A stretch of DNA of 42,459 nt from a virus. Every line of letters begins with the position of its first letter. The first letter of the stretch is position 1. The notes beneath the pieces were generated by a model, which was given only the letters and a program-made list of their open reading frames with translations, searched no databases and was not told the origin of the DNA. The position numbers and the translations under genes were made by a program. Below, piece by piece: positions 6,734-15,141 of this stretch. The stretch spans positions 1-42,459 of IMG/VR virus record IMGVR_UViG_3300045970_000560; one strand, written 5' to 3'.

Positions 6734-7599
6734 ACGCCCAACAAACACTCTTTAATATGGGTGTGTCCAACAAATGCACAGTCACCATCCGGGGTGATGC
6801 TTACTGCTTAAAGACGCCATATGACCCGGCAGCCGTTGCGTCGATCAAGAACCTGCCCGCGTCAGACCGGAGATATGACCCTCAAGATAAGGTTTGGCTT
6901 ATTTCTTTAAATCAGGGTAAGCGAATTGTCGACCTGGTGCAGCTTTATTTCGGGGAGACGGTTGTATTGCCCTCTATCGTGAAAGTCCCACCCCAGAAAG
7001 AACAACGCATTATCGAGTGTCATTATATTGGCCAGTGCAAGAACCCGGATGGTACCGAGAGCCGGGCTAATGGGTGCGATCAAAACAACAACTGGATTTA
7101 CGTGTTTCCTGAACAGGTTTTAAGAACGTTTTTTGATGGCACTTCTGAGGATAACACGCCCAAACAATCTGACACACTCTACTCAGTATTAGGGGTGCAA
7201 CAGGGCGTGACACAAGAAGATATCCGGGTTGGTTATCGAAGAATGGCAAAAAGTTGGCATCCTGATATCTGCAAGGAGCCTAACGCCCACCAGGTGTTCC
7301 TGCGTATTCAAGAAGCCTATGAGATTTTGAGTATGCCCGGAAAGAAAGCTCGGTATGATGCGGGGCTGGCGTTTGAGGCAACGCTTGGTAAGCAGGTTTC
7401 AAAAGAAATGTGGATTGACTCTGCAAACTACCGGAGCCCTCTCCGTTGCGGAATGATCATGTGCGACGGGATTGAGACTCTGGGTAAATTCAAGGTTTCA
7501 AAAATTATCCTGTGGCAGGACGTTTTTAATAAGTTCGGTCAGGTCCTTGTCTCTTCCTGGGTTATGGGTGGGAAAGAGCCGGTGAAGGTGTGGGCGTGA
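6730..7599 (+). CDS. J-domain (DnaJ) protein with HARP-like N-terminus
   Basis: GTG at 6730 overlaps the previous stop and follows GAGGG; a longer frame upstream would overlap the zinc ribbon gene. In the 289-aa product, residues 10–75 resemble the small N-terminal module of SNF2/HARP proteins (YDPAAVASIKNLPASDRR, YDPQDKVWLI). Residues 150–215 form a J-domain with the essential HPD (SWHPDIC). J-domains stimulate Hsp70 ATPase, so the protein may recruit host DnaK to a replication complex. The C-terminal 70 residues are not recognised. The link to replication is from context. Confidence 0.75.
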   Translation: MNAQQTLFNMGVSNKCTVTIRGDAYCLKTPYDPAAVASIKNLPASDRRYDPQDKVWLISLNQGKRIVDLVQLYFGETVVLPSIVKVPPQKEQRIIECHYIGQCKNPDGTESRANGCDQNNNWIYVFPEQVLRTFFDGTSEDNTPKQSDTLYSVLGVQQGVTQEDIRVGYRRMAKSWHPDICKEPNAHQVFLRIQEAYEILSMPGKKARYDAGLAFEATLGKQVSKEMWIDSANYRSPLRCGMIMCDGIETLGKFKVSKIILWQDVFNKFGQVLVSSWVMGGKEPVKVWA

Positions 7600-9152
7600 C
7601 AAAAAACTCATACATCACTGCAACTGACCAATTTTGCGGAGCCGGTGGATCTTCAATTGGGGCGACTGATTCCGGGATTGAAGTTAAGTTGGCGATGAAC
7701 CATTGGAAACTGGCGTGCGACACCTATGAAACGAATTATCCAAATGTTCAACCCGTATGCACTGACGTTTCAGCCACGGACCCGCGCCGGTATCCATCCA
7801 CCAACATTCTGATCACTTCCCCGGAATGCACAAACCACAGCCTGGCAAAAGGTAAGCCCCGGCGCTATTACGACAAAGATCTTTTTGGCAATATCCTGAT
7901 CGATCCATCCGAAGAGCGCAGCCGGGCCACGATGTGGGATGTTCCCCGATTTGCAGAATATCACGATTATGAACTGATCGTTGTTGAAAACGTGGTGGAT
8001 GCTGGCAAGTGGCGGCTTTGGGAAAGTTGGATCCATGCGATGAATGCCCTGGATTACGAGCACAAAGTGGTTTATTTCAATTCCATGTTTGCCTGGCCAA
8101 CGCCGCAATCCAGAGACCGGATGTATACGATTTTTTGGAAACGTGGAAATAAGGCGCCGGACTTGGATTTCCGCCCATCCGCACCTTGCCAATTTTGCGG
8201 AAAAGATGTTGGAGCAATTCAGACTTGGAAGAAGCTAGCCCACTGGGGCAGATACGATAAGCAGTATTTTTATCGCTGCCCGAAATGTCATCGGGAAGTA
8301 AAGCCATTCTATTATGCCGCTCTCAATGCGATAGATTGGACAATTCAAGCTGAGCGGATCGGTGACCGAAAGAAACCCTTGATGCCGAAAACAATGGCCC
8401 GCATCCAATACGGTCTTGACACCTACGGAAGAAAGCCACTGATCATCACGGGGCGGTATACCACCGGCATTGATTGTCGGGTTAGAAATGCGATGGAAGA
8501 TGTAATTCCCACCCAACCGGGGGATTCCAGTCATGCAGTAGTTTTTCCCTGGATGGTGGAAACAGAATACACCGGCGAGCAACGAACTTCCAGCGGACTT
8601 GATCCGCTTGTTACTCAAACCTCAAGACAATCGAGCGCGCTGGTTATGCCCTGGCTTGTAAAAACAGTTCGTCAGGAGTCTGGTGACCGTGTTATCAGCA
8701 GCCTCGAACCCGGATGGACACAAACCACATGCCAGGATATGGGGATTGTATCTCCTTCCTTTATCGCAGAATTACATGGAACTTCTAAGGCTTCCGGAAT
8801 GGATGATCCAATGCTCTGTGTAACGGCTGGAGGTAATCATCACGCCCTTCTCTCTGTAAATGCGCTCTTGACTTATTACTATGGCACTCAGCAGGCCAGC
8901 GGTATGGGTGATCCAGTTCATACGGTTACCGGAATAGATCGAGCTGGCCTGGTGGGGTCGCTTGAAAACTTAAGTGTCAACGATCTTACATTCCGGATGC
9001 TGAAATCTCACGAGGTGGGAAGGGTTATGGCTTTCCCTGGAAAATACGTTGTTCTTGGAACCGAACGGGATAAGGTCAAACAGTATGGGAATGCAGTAAC
9101 CCCGCCGGTGATGGAAATGCTCTTGAAACGGTGCAAGGCAACTTTAGAGTAA
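7590..9152 (+). CDS. C5 cytosine DNA methyltransferase with variant motif IV
   Basis: 520 aa, overlapping the J-domain gene by 10 bp. Motif I (QFCGAGGSSIG), motif VI (VVENV), motif VIII (PQSRDRMY) and motif X (YGNAVTPP) are all clear. Motif IV reads SPECTNHS, so the catalytic Cys follows Pro-Glu instead of directly following Pro as in the usual PCQ. A four-cysteine zinc ribbon (CQFCG and CPKCH) lies near residues 205–235, in or before the target recognition region. A long central insert has repeated 'GxDPLxTQT'-like segments. It probably modifies phage DNA against restriction; the product base is not certain. Confidence 0.85.
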   Translation: MGVTKNSYITATDQFCGAGGSSIGATDSGIEVKLAMNHWKLACDTYETNYPNVQPVCTDVSATDPRRYPSTNILITSPECTNHSLAKGKPRRYYDKDLFGNILIDPSEERSRATMWDVPRFAEYHDYELIVVENVVDAGKWRLWESWIHAMNALDYEHKVVYFNSMFAWPTPQSRDRMYTIFWKRGNKAPDLDFRPSAPCQFCGKDVGAIQTWKKLAHWGRYDKQYFYRCPKCHREVKPFYYAALNAIDWTIQAERIGDRKKPLMPKTMARIQYGLDTYGRKPLIITGRYTTGIDCRVRNAMEDVIPTQPGDSSHAVVFPWMVETEYTGEQRTSSGLDPLVTQTSRQSSALVMPWLVKTVRQESGDRVISSLEPGWTQTTCQDMGIVSPSFIAELHGTSKASGMDDPMLCVTAGGNHHALLSVNALLTYYYGTQQASGMGDPVHTVTGIDRAGLVGSLENLSVNDLTFRMLKSHEVGRVMAFPGKYVVLGTERDKVKQYGNAVTPPVMEMLLKRCKATLE

Positions 9153-9181
9153 TTCACGAAAAAGATTGTGGAGGAAAAGTC

Positions 9182-9742
9182 ATGAACAACCAAATCATTG
9201 CAGGAAGTCTGGGATCTATTGCCAAACAGTCAGGCAAGAGCCTGGCAGAATCGTTTATGTCCTGTGACATTATTATCATCATCGATGATTCCGGGTCCAT
9301 GTCGAGCAATGACTCCCGTGGTGGGAAATCCCGGAAAGAAATTGCAATGCAGGAACTGACCGGGCTGCAAAACTCTCTCCCTGGAAAAGTGGCAGTAATT
9401 GCATTTGCAGGTGAAGTTCAGTTCTGTCCATCGGGCATACCTTCCGCTTCTGGATCATCCACCGACATGGCCAAAGCACTTAAGTTCGTCAAGATAGCCG
9501 ATGAAATTCCAGGGATGAAGTTTTTCCTGATTTCTGACGGCCAGCCGGACGATGAACAGGCAACCATGAAAGTGGCCAAAACATTCAAAAACAAGATATT
9601 TTGTATTTACGTCGGACCTGAAGACTCCCCCACAGGCAGGGATTTTCTCGAACGCCTGGCAAAAGCCACCGGTGGCCAGACTGTCACCGCGGACCGGGCC
9701 AAGGAATTGACAAGCAAAATCGAAATGCTGCTGCTTAAATAA
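9182..9742 (+). CDS. von Willebrand factor A domain protein
   Basis: ATG at 9182 follows GGAGGAAAAG. The 186-aa protein is a single VWA domain with a full metal-ion site: DDSGSMSS (DxSxS) at about residues 33–40, the Thr in SSTDMAKAL, and the Asp in LISDGQPDD. VWA domains mediate protein binding, often with AAA+ ATPases. The next gene encodes such an ATPase and its start overlaps this stop, so a partnership in replication is plausible but unproven. VWA proteins are uncommon in phage replication modules. Confidence 0.8.
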   Translation: MNNQIIAGSLGSIAKQSGKSLAESFMSCDIIIIIDDSGSMSSNDSRGGKSRKEIAMQELTGLQNSLPGKVAVIAFAGEVQFCPSGIPSASGSSTDMAKALKFVKIADEIPGMKFFLISDGQPDDEQATMKVAKTFKNKIFCIYVGPEDSPTGRDFLERLAKATGGQTVTADRAKELTSKIEMLLLK

Positions 9743-11229
9743 TGATTTCCACACTGCTGCAAGCATTGACCAATTTGGGCGCTCTGCCGGCAGACGCCAA
9801 TGTTCTGGAAGCATATTATGCCAACCAGGACATTGGCGATTTTTTGAATGGTCTGGAGGAAGTAAGCCGGGCACTGGTATTTAAACAGCTAAATACTCTT
9901 GTTCCTGTATGTGAGCCCTGGAAAACAGTTTATTCATACATGATTGCCACTGGCAGTCCCGATCAGGGCCTGCTTGACGGCATGGCCGCCCTCGATCCCG
10001 CGGTGCAGATTGCAGTGACCGGAATCATCAACAACCGCATGCGGGATCTTCAGCAATACCAGAATCAGATTTCAGCGCCGGGAAGCAAGCGTAAAAAGAC
10101 CGCTGAATACATAAAGTTGCTCGGGCACCTGGGCTATAAGTTCCGTTATAACGAGGCCCGGCAAACAACTGAGATCAATGGCATCCCCATGACCGATGAA
10201 ACAATGATGACCATCCGCACCCAGGTGCGCGATGCGGGGGTGATGGAAACAAATATTGTTGAGGATGCTTACCAGGCCGATGCATGGGCAAATCGATATC
10301 ACCCGATCAAAGACTACTTGCAGGACCTGTCCTGGGATGGACAAGACACAATCTCAAAAGTAGCTGCCTGCTTTCAGGATGAGCGGGGGGTGTTCTCATC
10401 CTTCTTCAAGCGCTGGTTGATCGGCGCCGTCGCTCGGGTCTTCCAGGGAAGCCAGAACCGGGTTTTGGTGCTTGAAGGACCCCAGGGCCTGGGAAAGAGT
10501 GAATTCGTGCGCTGGCTCTGTTCAGGTGCCGGCCGGGAGCATTATTACGAGGGACCAATCAAACCGGATGATAAGGATACCTGGCTTCGCCTGATCAGCA
10601 CCTGGATTTGGGAAGTGAACGAATTCGGGTCCACGACCAGAAAAGCAGACAGAGAACAATTAAAGCAGTTTATTACCACAGAAGTTATCAAGGTCAGAAA
10701 AGCTTATGCTCGGGCTGATACGGTTGGCCGGGCCATGAGCAGCTTTATCGGGACTGCCAACAATGAAATGGGCCTGCTGAATGATCCCACTGGCAGCCGG
10801 CGGTTTATGGTGATCCACGTTACCGGGATTGACTGGCAGAGTTATGCATTTGGGAAAATCGATGTTGACCAGGTGTGGGCGCAGGCCTATGTTTTGTACC
10901 TGGCTGATGAACCATGGGATTTACAGCCGGACGAAAAGAAAATTGCCGATGAAATCAACGAAAGCTACCGGGTGGTTGACCTGGTAGAAGAAGCCATCCA
11001 GCGGTTTTTTGAAATTGATTTAAGCCAAACTACCTGGAAGCTGGCAACCATTGACATTATGGAGACACTGAAGGATCCATTCCGCGGCAACATGAAGCCG
11101 GGCACCGAGCTGGACGGGCGGCGACTGGCGGCAGCATTAACCAAGTTGGGACTGGAACGGCCCAAAGTATTCAGGATTGGTAACACCACCATGCGTGGTT
11201 ATTCTGGGATCAAATTTAGGACACCATAA
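9742..11229 (+). CDS. VapE/VirE-type replication helicase (AAA+)
   Basis: 495 aa with a helical N-terminal third and a P-loop domain. Walker A is GPQGLGKSEF near residue 248, a Walker B-like acidic segment is WIWEVNEFG, and a likely sensor block is SSFIGTANNE with an arginine in GSRRFMVI. This is the pattern of the virulence-associated E family, which acts as phage or satellite replication helicases. The last 70 residues form a winged-helix-like domain that is duplicated as a separate gene immediately downstream. It overlaps the VWA stop codon. Confidence 0.8.
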   Translation: MISTLLQALTNLGALPADANVLEAYYANQDIGDFLNGLEEVSRALVFKQLNTLVPVCEPWKTVYSYMIATGSPDQGLLDGMAALDPAVQIAVTGIINNRMRDLQQYQNQISAPGSKRKKTAEYIKLLGHLGYKFRYNEARQTTEINGIPMTDETMMTIRTQVRDAGVMETNIVEDAYQADAWANRYHPIKDYLQDLSWDGQDTISKVAACFQDERGVFSSFFKRWLIGAVARVFQGSQNRVLVLEGPQGLGKSEFVRWLCSGAGREHYYEGPIKPDDKDTWLRLISTWIWEVNEFGSTTRKADREQLKQFITTEVIKVRKAYARADTVGRAMSSFIGTANNEMGLLNDPTGSRRFMVIHVTGIDWQSYAFGKIDVDQVWAQAYVLYLADEPWDLQPDEKKIADEINESYRVVDLVEEAIQRFFEIDLSQTTWKLATIDIMETLKDPFRGNMKPGTELDGRRLAAALTKLGLERPKVFRIGNTTMRGYSGIKFRTP

Positions 11230-11239
11230 GGATTTCTGT

Positions 11240-11497
11240 ATGGAAAACAAAATGATAGAAAAAACAATTGGCGAATGGTTTGAAATAAATCCTGATAATA
11301 CAGCGTGGAAGATGACCTATCAAGAAATCGTAAATGTTTTGAATAATCCCAAAAAGGGGAATTTGGGACCAGAAATAGATATGGGACCTCACCACATCAA
11401 ATTTGTTTTATCAAAATTTGGTTTGGCTGCGCCCGTTGTATTGCGGAAAGGAAACATTGTCCTGCGTGGCTATCGGGGCATCCGGGAGAAAGCCTGA
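11240..11497 (+). CDS. Stand-alone copy of the VapE C-terminal domain
   Basis: ATG at 11240 after AAGGATTTCTGT. The 85-aa protein aligns over its length with the C-terminal 70 residues of the preceding helicase: TAWKMTYQEIVNVL against TTWKLATIDIMETL, and RGYRGI against RGYSGI. The two differ widely at DNA level, so the duplication is old or the copy was acquired. It may act as an independent DNA-binding adaptor at the adjoining putative origin. Confidence 0.7.
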   Translation: MENKMIEKTIGEWFEINPDNTAWKMTYQEIVNVLNNPKKGNLGPEIDMGPHHIKFVLSKFGLAAPVVLRKGNIVLRGYRGIREKA

Positions 11498-11740
11498 AAA
11501 TGTTACGCGTTACACCAAGTTACAGCAAATTCCTTTAAATACCCCCCCCATCATATCAAGTAAGGGGGTAGTTAATGTACTTTTATCTGTAACAGTGTAA
11601 CAAATTTATATGAAATCCATATATGGTGGTTTTAGAGCAAAAAAACAGAAAAAACCACCATATATGGGGGTAAAAATGTTACGGCAAATGTTACGGATAG
11701 CAAATTTATGTGTAACATTTTCGAGTTTATCCGTAACATT
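11498..11740. other. Putative replication origin: GTTAC iterons and a long inverted repeat
   Basis: No gene lies in this AT-rich stretch. GTTAC or GTAAC occurs nine times (11502, 11509, 11519, 11589, 11597, 11678, 11690, 11712, 11733), where about 0.5 would be expected by chance. A perfect 17-bp inverted repeat, CCATATATGGTGGTTTT at 11617–11633 with its complement at 11651–11667, sits in the middle. TACCCCC/GGGGGTA forms another stem near 11540–11571. The position between helicase and primase genes fits an origin. A regulatory region for the primase is the alternative. Confidence 0.55.
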
Positions 11741-11764
11741 TCAGAATTTCAAAGGATTTCGACC

Positions 11765-12670
11765 ATGAACCAGGCAAACATGCAGGCAATTTCTTTCTTG
11801 AAAAACGGAATAGCGGTTTTTCCAATTCGCAATCGGGATAAGAGGCCTGAATTTACGATGCTTCCAATTGATCCCGTTGACAATAAACCAACCTGGGAAC
11901 CGTATAAAACTCAACTGCCTACGATCAATCAGGTGAATGACTGGTTCTCCAACGGCTTAGAAAACTATGCAGTCGTTAGTGGGTGGCAGAACCTGGTTAT
12001 TTTGGACTTTGATGATGCTCAGGAATATACCCGGTGGACGATGTGGACACGAAGCCAACAAATCGCAAGCTTCGTTTTTGATCACGCACTTAAGGTGCGC
12101 ACTTCCCGAGGCGTGCATGTGTATATCAGAACTGCAACCAAGGAGCGAGCACGAAAGATTGGGAAAATTGATATCAAAGCTGCGGGCGGATATGTTCTTG
12201 GCCCGGGCAGTATTCACCCCCATGGAGAGACTTATACATCGATCAATCCAAAATTTATATTCCCACTTGTTGATAGCTTATCTGATGTTTTGCCGGCGAA
12301 TCTGCTAATCCAGGATCCAACAGTACAAACTGTAAAGCAGCAGCCAGTTCAGAACCTTGATCCATGGGCAAGAGCCAGTGCCCCCCAAATACTGAGTACA
12401 CCGGGGGCAGATTTGATTCAGAAAATCCGGGGGAAATATAAGATAGAAGATTTTCTTCCCCAAACCACCCAAACGGGCACTCACTGGCTTATGACCTGCT
12501 GTCCATTTCACCAGGACGCACATCCCAGCTTCTGGATTGACACTGCCCGGCAAATATGTGGCTGTCACGCAGGGTGCACGCCAAAACCGTTGGACGTGAT
12601 TAATCTAATTGCCCGTTTGCACAGTATCTCCAACCATGAAGCGATCATTTACCTGGCACAGAATATTTAA
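11765..12670 (+). CDS. PrimPol-type primase with C-terminal zinc finger
   Basis: ATG at 11765 after AAAGGA; an in-frame start at 11708 lies inside the repeat region. The first 190 residues match the bifunctional primase-polymerase fold: FPIRNRDKRP, LVILDFDD (metal-binding acids), VRTSRGVHVYIRT and GGYVLGPGSIHPHG. The C-terminal 80 residues carry a CHC2-like zinc finger (CCPFHQDAHPSF, then CGCHAGC). The order is the reverse of DnaG, where the zinc finger comes first. It should prime replication with the VapE-type helicase. Confidence 0.8.
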   Translation: MNQANMQAISFLKNGIAVFPIRNRDKRPEFTMLPIDPVDNKPTWEPYKTQLPTINQVNDWFSNGLENYAVVSGWQNLVILDFDDAQEYTRWTMWTRSQQIASFVFDHALKVRTSRGVHVYIRTATKERARKIGKIDIKAAGGYVLGPGSIHPHGETYTSINPKFIFPLVDSLSDVLPANLLIQDPTVQTVKQQPVQNLDPWARASAPQILSTPGADLIQKIRGKYKIEDFLPQTTQTGTHWLMTCCPFHQDAHPSFWIDTARQICGCHAGCTPKPLDVINLIARLHSISNHEAIIYLAQNI

Positions 12671-12686
12671 TATAAAAAAACAGCAC

Positions 12687-12890
12687 ATGAAACAATTGTC
12701 GCCCAGAGAATACCAGGTCATCGAACTGCTTGTATGTGGATACAGTCGGAAGGAGGTAGCCGCCCATCTTTGTATTTCGGTACGTACAGTTGATAGCTAT
12801 TTTTTTCGCATAAGGGAAAAAACTGGCCAAAAAACAATACTGAGTGCAATTGTTTTTATTATTCGTTACGGACAGTTGAATTCTGCATAA
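12687..12890 (+). CDS. Single-domain LuxR/GerE-type HTH regulator
   Basis: 67 aa from the ATG at 12687, which lacks a good ribosome site and may depend on coupling to the primase gene. Nearly the whole protein is a GerE domain: LSPREYQVIELLVCGYSRKE, then VAAHLCISVRTVDSYFFRI. No receiver or ligand domain is present. GerE domains bind short dyads, so it is one candidate for recognising the ATACTGAGTAT motif, a 9/11 copy of which lies in its own 3' end (12837). That pairing is a guess. Confidence 0.7.
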   Translation: MKQLSPREYQVIELLVCGYSRKEVAAHLCISVRTVDSYFFRIREKTGQKTILSAIVFIIRYGQLNSA

Positions 12891-12900
12891 AGGAGAGTGA

Positions 12901-13617
12901 ATGATGAGTGAAGAACTGAAGCCATGCCCGTTTTGCGGGGGAGAAGCAGTTTACTGATCGGTAGACGGATTAGCCTCCGTTGGTGGAGTAAAGACTTATT
13001 GGGCCGTTTGCGCCGATGATAACTGCATGCCGATGCCAACCTGCGTTTCCGTTGACACGTGGCAGCGCCGCCCGATGATTGACGCCCTGCGCGCTGAACT
13101 GGCACAGGCCCGGCAGATAGCGGCAGATCAGGAAGCGGAGATTACCCGTATGCGGGCGGAGATTTGCGGATTGAAGTTAACTAACCGGGACGTTTATGTA
13201 GCCCTGGAAGAGTGTAAGAAGAAAATTTCAGATAATAAAAATTCTATCGCCGTGAAAGACGTGAGGATTTCTGAGTTAACCAAAAGTCGGGATGGCTGGA
13301 AAGACGAATGGCAGATGTATACCGACGCCTGGATAAGGGAACTGGGCGGATCTGTAATGACAAAGACCCACCTGATTGATGGGCTTGTGCTTACTACCCG
13401 CAACTTACTTGCGGATTACAAGAAGGCCCGGCAGCGCATCGCAGAACTGGAGGCGGCGCTCGGATCACTTTTACACGCAACTGCATTTTATATGCGACAC
13501 GAAGACGATGAAGATGGCAAGGGGATGGATGCGCTGAGCAAGCTTTCGATTGCCATGCAGGGCGTTACCAGCCTTGTGTTTTCGTCAGAACCGCCCACGG
13601 AGGCCGACAATGAATAA
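12901..13617 (+). pseudogene. Lar-like zinc-finger protein interrupted by an in-frame TGA
   Basis: A strong AAGGAG precedes ATG at 12901. The frame encodes KPCPFCGGEAVY, then TGA at 12955–12957, and continues in the same frame through a second cysteine pair (CADDNC) and DTWQRRP to 13617. Together these match the Lar / restriction-alleviation zinc finger, followed by a long coiled-coil extension. The four zinc ligands are split by the stop. TGA ends many other genes here, so the code is standard. A nonsense mutation, a sequence error or readthrough are all possible; a downstream in-frame ATG at 13027 could still express the coiled-coil part. Confidence 0.7.
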
Positions 13618-13870
13618 TAAAATGGAGCATTATTTTGAATCGCAGATGCCACTGACAGCCGATCAGGAACTGGGATTTTTGCGGATGCGCCTGGAAGGGA
13701 TGGCGGTAATGATCCGGGAGAAGGACAAGACGATCCGGGCTCTGGTCGCCAAACAGAATGCGATGATGCCGGTGATATTGCTGGCCTACAAATACCGGGA
13801 ATCTGTGCCCGGCATGACTGAGGCCTTGACCGCTATTTACCAGGCTGCCGTTAGTGGACACATTCCATGA
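13610..13870 (+). CDS. Hypothetical coiled-coil protein (86 aa)
   Basis: ATG at 13610 after GGAGG, overlapping the previous stop by 8 bp. The product is helical, with the heptad-like stretch LGFLRMRLEGMAVMIREKDK. It resembles small phage accessory proteins in this genomic position but has no recognisable domain. Confidence 0.6.
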   Translation: MNNKMEHYFESQMPLTADQELGFLRMRLEGMAVMIREKDKTIRALVAKQNAMMPVILLAYKYRESVPGMTEALTAIYQAAVSGHIP

Positions 13871-13929
13871 GTGAGTTAAATCCATCTGACCTGGCAAAAC
13901 AAGTGAAAAAAATTTTGGAGACCAAATGA
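13867..13929 (+). CDS. 20-aa peptide in the ATGA-coupled chain
   Basis: ATG at 13867 overlaps the previous TGA and its own TGA overlaps the next ATG. The peptide is amphipathic (SDLAKQVKKILE). Coupling on both sides supports translation, but its tiny size keeps confidence low. Confidence 0.35.
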   Translation: MSELNPSDLAKQVKKILETK

Positions 13930-14096
13930 ATGCATACACAATTCACCTGGAGAGAATCATGAAGCGGGCTGTTGGGTCAGGCCTGACTGTGGCCGGGATT
14001 ATTCTGATTTCCGGCGTCCTCTTTGGCTGGGCATATGCACTAATGCTTGGCTTGATTATTATTTTTCTGGTAACGATTACTGGAGGTAGAAAGTGA
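13926..14096 (+). CDS. Small two-helix membrane protein (56 aa)
   Basis: ATG at 13926 overlaps the preceding stop. Two hydrophobic helices cover residues 17–34 and 36–50, preceded by a basic segment (LERIMKRA). Its TGA overlaps the GTG of the next membrane protein gene, so the two are coupled. A holin-like or membrane accessory role is conceivable. Confidence 0.55.
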   Translation: MNAYTIHLERIMKRAVGSGLTVAGIILISGVLFGWAYALMLGLIIIFLVTITGGRK

Positions 14097-14824
14097 AAAA
14101 GAGTATTGGTTCAATTCTGGTAACAGCATTAGGATTATTGCTCCTGGTTTATTCGGGTGCCAGGTCCATGGATTTCATCGCCCTGACCCTTCCCCCGGGT
14201 CAACAGATCCTGGCAGTCTTTGGTTTGTTCGCTTTAGATGGTGGGATTATTTTTTGGTTGCTGAATTTCCTGGGAGGTGCCCGGGGCCAGCAACGGGCAA
14301 TTGCCCTGATCATGATTGTGATTGATTTTATCGGGGCAGTCACAATGTTCACATTGGATACGCTTTACAACACCGGGCAGGCCGGGCTGGTTGAAACGAT
14401 GAAGCCGGGTGATATTCAAGCAGCCGTGATTGGCCTATCTGTAATTATTGCTTTGAACGTGGGTGGAACCATTCTGCATCACCTTTTGGATCCTGACAAT
14501 TTGCACAACATGGCCGAAGAAGATGCAAAGGATTTGATTGAAGCATTGACAGTTAAAGAGATCATAGCCAATGCGCACCAGCTGGCCAGTGAGATTGCCC
14601 CCGAGCGAGGCGCAGCATGGAAGAAGGAACAACTGGCAAACTATCGCCAACTGGCCAGCGGTCGTACCAAAAAACAGGCAACGTTACCAGAAACAACAAT
14701 GGTAATTAACGCAGCAGAAACCGTGTTACCAGAAAAACAAACATCCTTACCAGAAAAATCAGCATTGTTAGAAAACCCTACCAAACCGGCGTCAACCAGG
14801 CGCCGGGTCAAGAAGACACTCTGA
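14093..14824 (+). CDS. Four-helix membrane protein with repetitive tail
   Basis: 243 aa starting with GTG at 14093. Hydrophobic segments lie near residues 7–23, 38–60, 68–90 and 109–130. After them comes a charged cytoplasmic tail of about 110 residues ending in LPETT, LPEKQ and LPEKS repeats and a basic terminus (RRRVKK). The LPE repeats are encoded by the TTACCAGAA DNA motif, so the protein repeats may be a by-product of selection on DNA. No family is recognised. Confidence 0.65.
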   Translation: MKKSIGSILVTALGLLLLVYSGARSMDFIALTLPPGQQILAVFGLFALDGGIIFWLLNFLGGARGQQRAIALIMIVIDFIGAVTMFTLDTLYNTGQAGLVETMKPGDIQAAVIGLSVIIALNVGGTILHHLLDPDNLHNMAEEDAKDLIEALTVKEIIANAHQLASEIAPERGAAWKKEQLANYRQLASGRTKKQATLPETTMVINAAETVLPEKQTSLPEKSALLENPTKPASTRRRVKKTL

Positions 14825-14850
14825 CACCTGCAGTACCATCAAAAGCGGCG

Positions 14851-15141
14851 ATGCTGGAGATGCTGGATCCCGCCCCGGCACAAATAGCGATGGTGGCCAG
14901 CCACTCAATACTGAGTATTTCTGTTACCAGAAACATTGATGAAATTCTGGTAACGTCAGGTTGGCGCATAGAAATTACCAGAAAGCAAGGAGCGTACTAT
15001 TATGCTTGGAGAAGAGGAAGCAAAGATAAAAGAATCAGTCGCCGTGGCGGCAAGATCGAAGAAAACACCCTCTCCCCGGAACGTTGGGCCGCTTACCAGA
15101 AACGCAGTGATGCCAGAAGAACTGCTCGACATCCTGGCTGA
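14851..15141 (+). CDS. Hypothetical basic protein (96 aa)
   Basis: ATG at 14851 after AAAGCGGCG, a weak ribosome site. The C-terminal half is strongly basic and aromatic (ITRKQGAYYYAWRRGSKDKR, then RRGGKIEENTLSPERWAAYQ), which suggests a small nucleic-acid-binding domain. The frame contains one perfect ATACTGAGTAT and four TTACCAGAA-type repeats. It overlaps the next gene by 32 bp. Function unknown. Confidence 0.5.
   Translation: MLEMLDPAPAQIAMVASHSILSISVTRNIDEILVTSGWRIEITRKQGAYYYAWRRGSKDKRISRRGGKIEENTLSPERWAAYQKRSDARRTARHPG

Noticed and set aside
12901-13617. Genetic code with TGA read as an amino acid
   Set aside because: Many other genes in the window end at TGA with proper overlaps to the next start, so TGA is a stop in this phage.
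15002-15110. Upstream extension of the 66-aa gene
   Set aside because: It lies inside another gene, and the ATG at 15110 gives a compact product.
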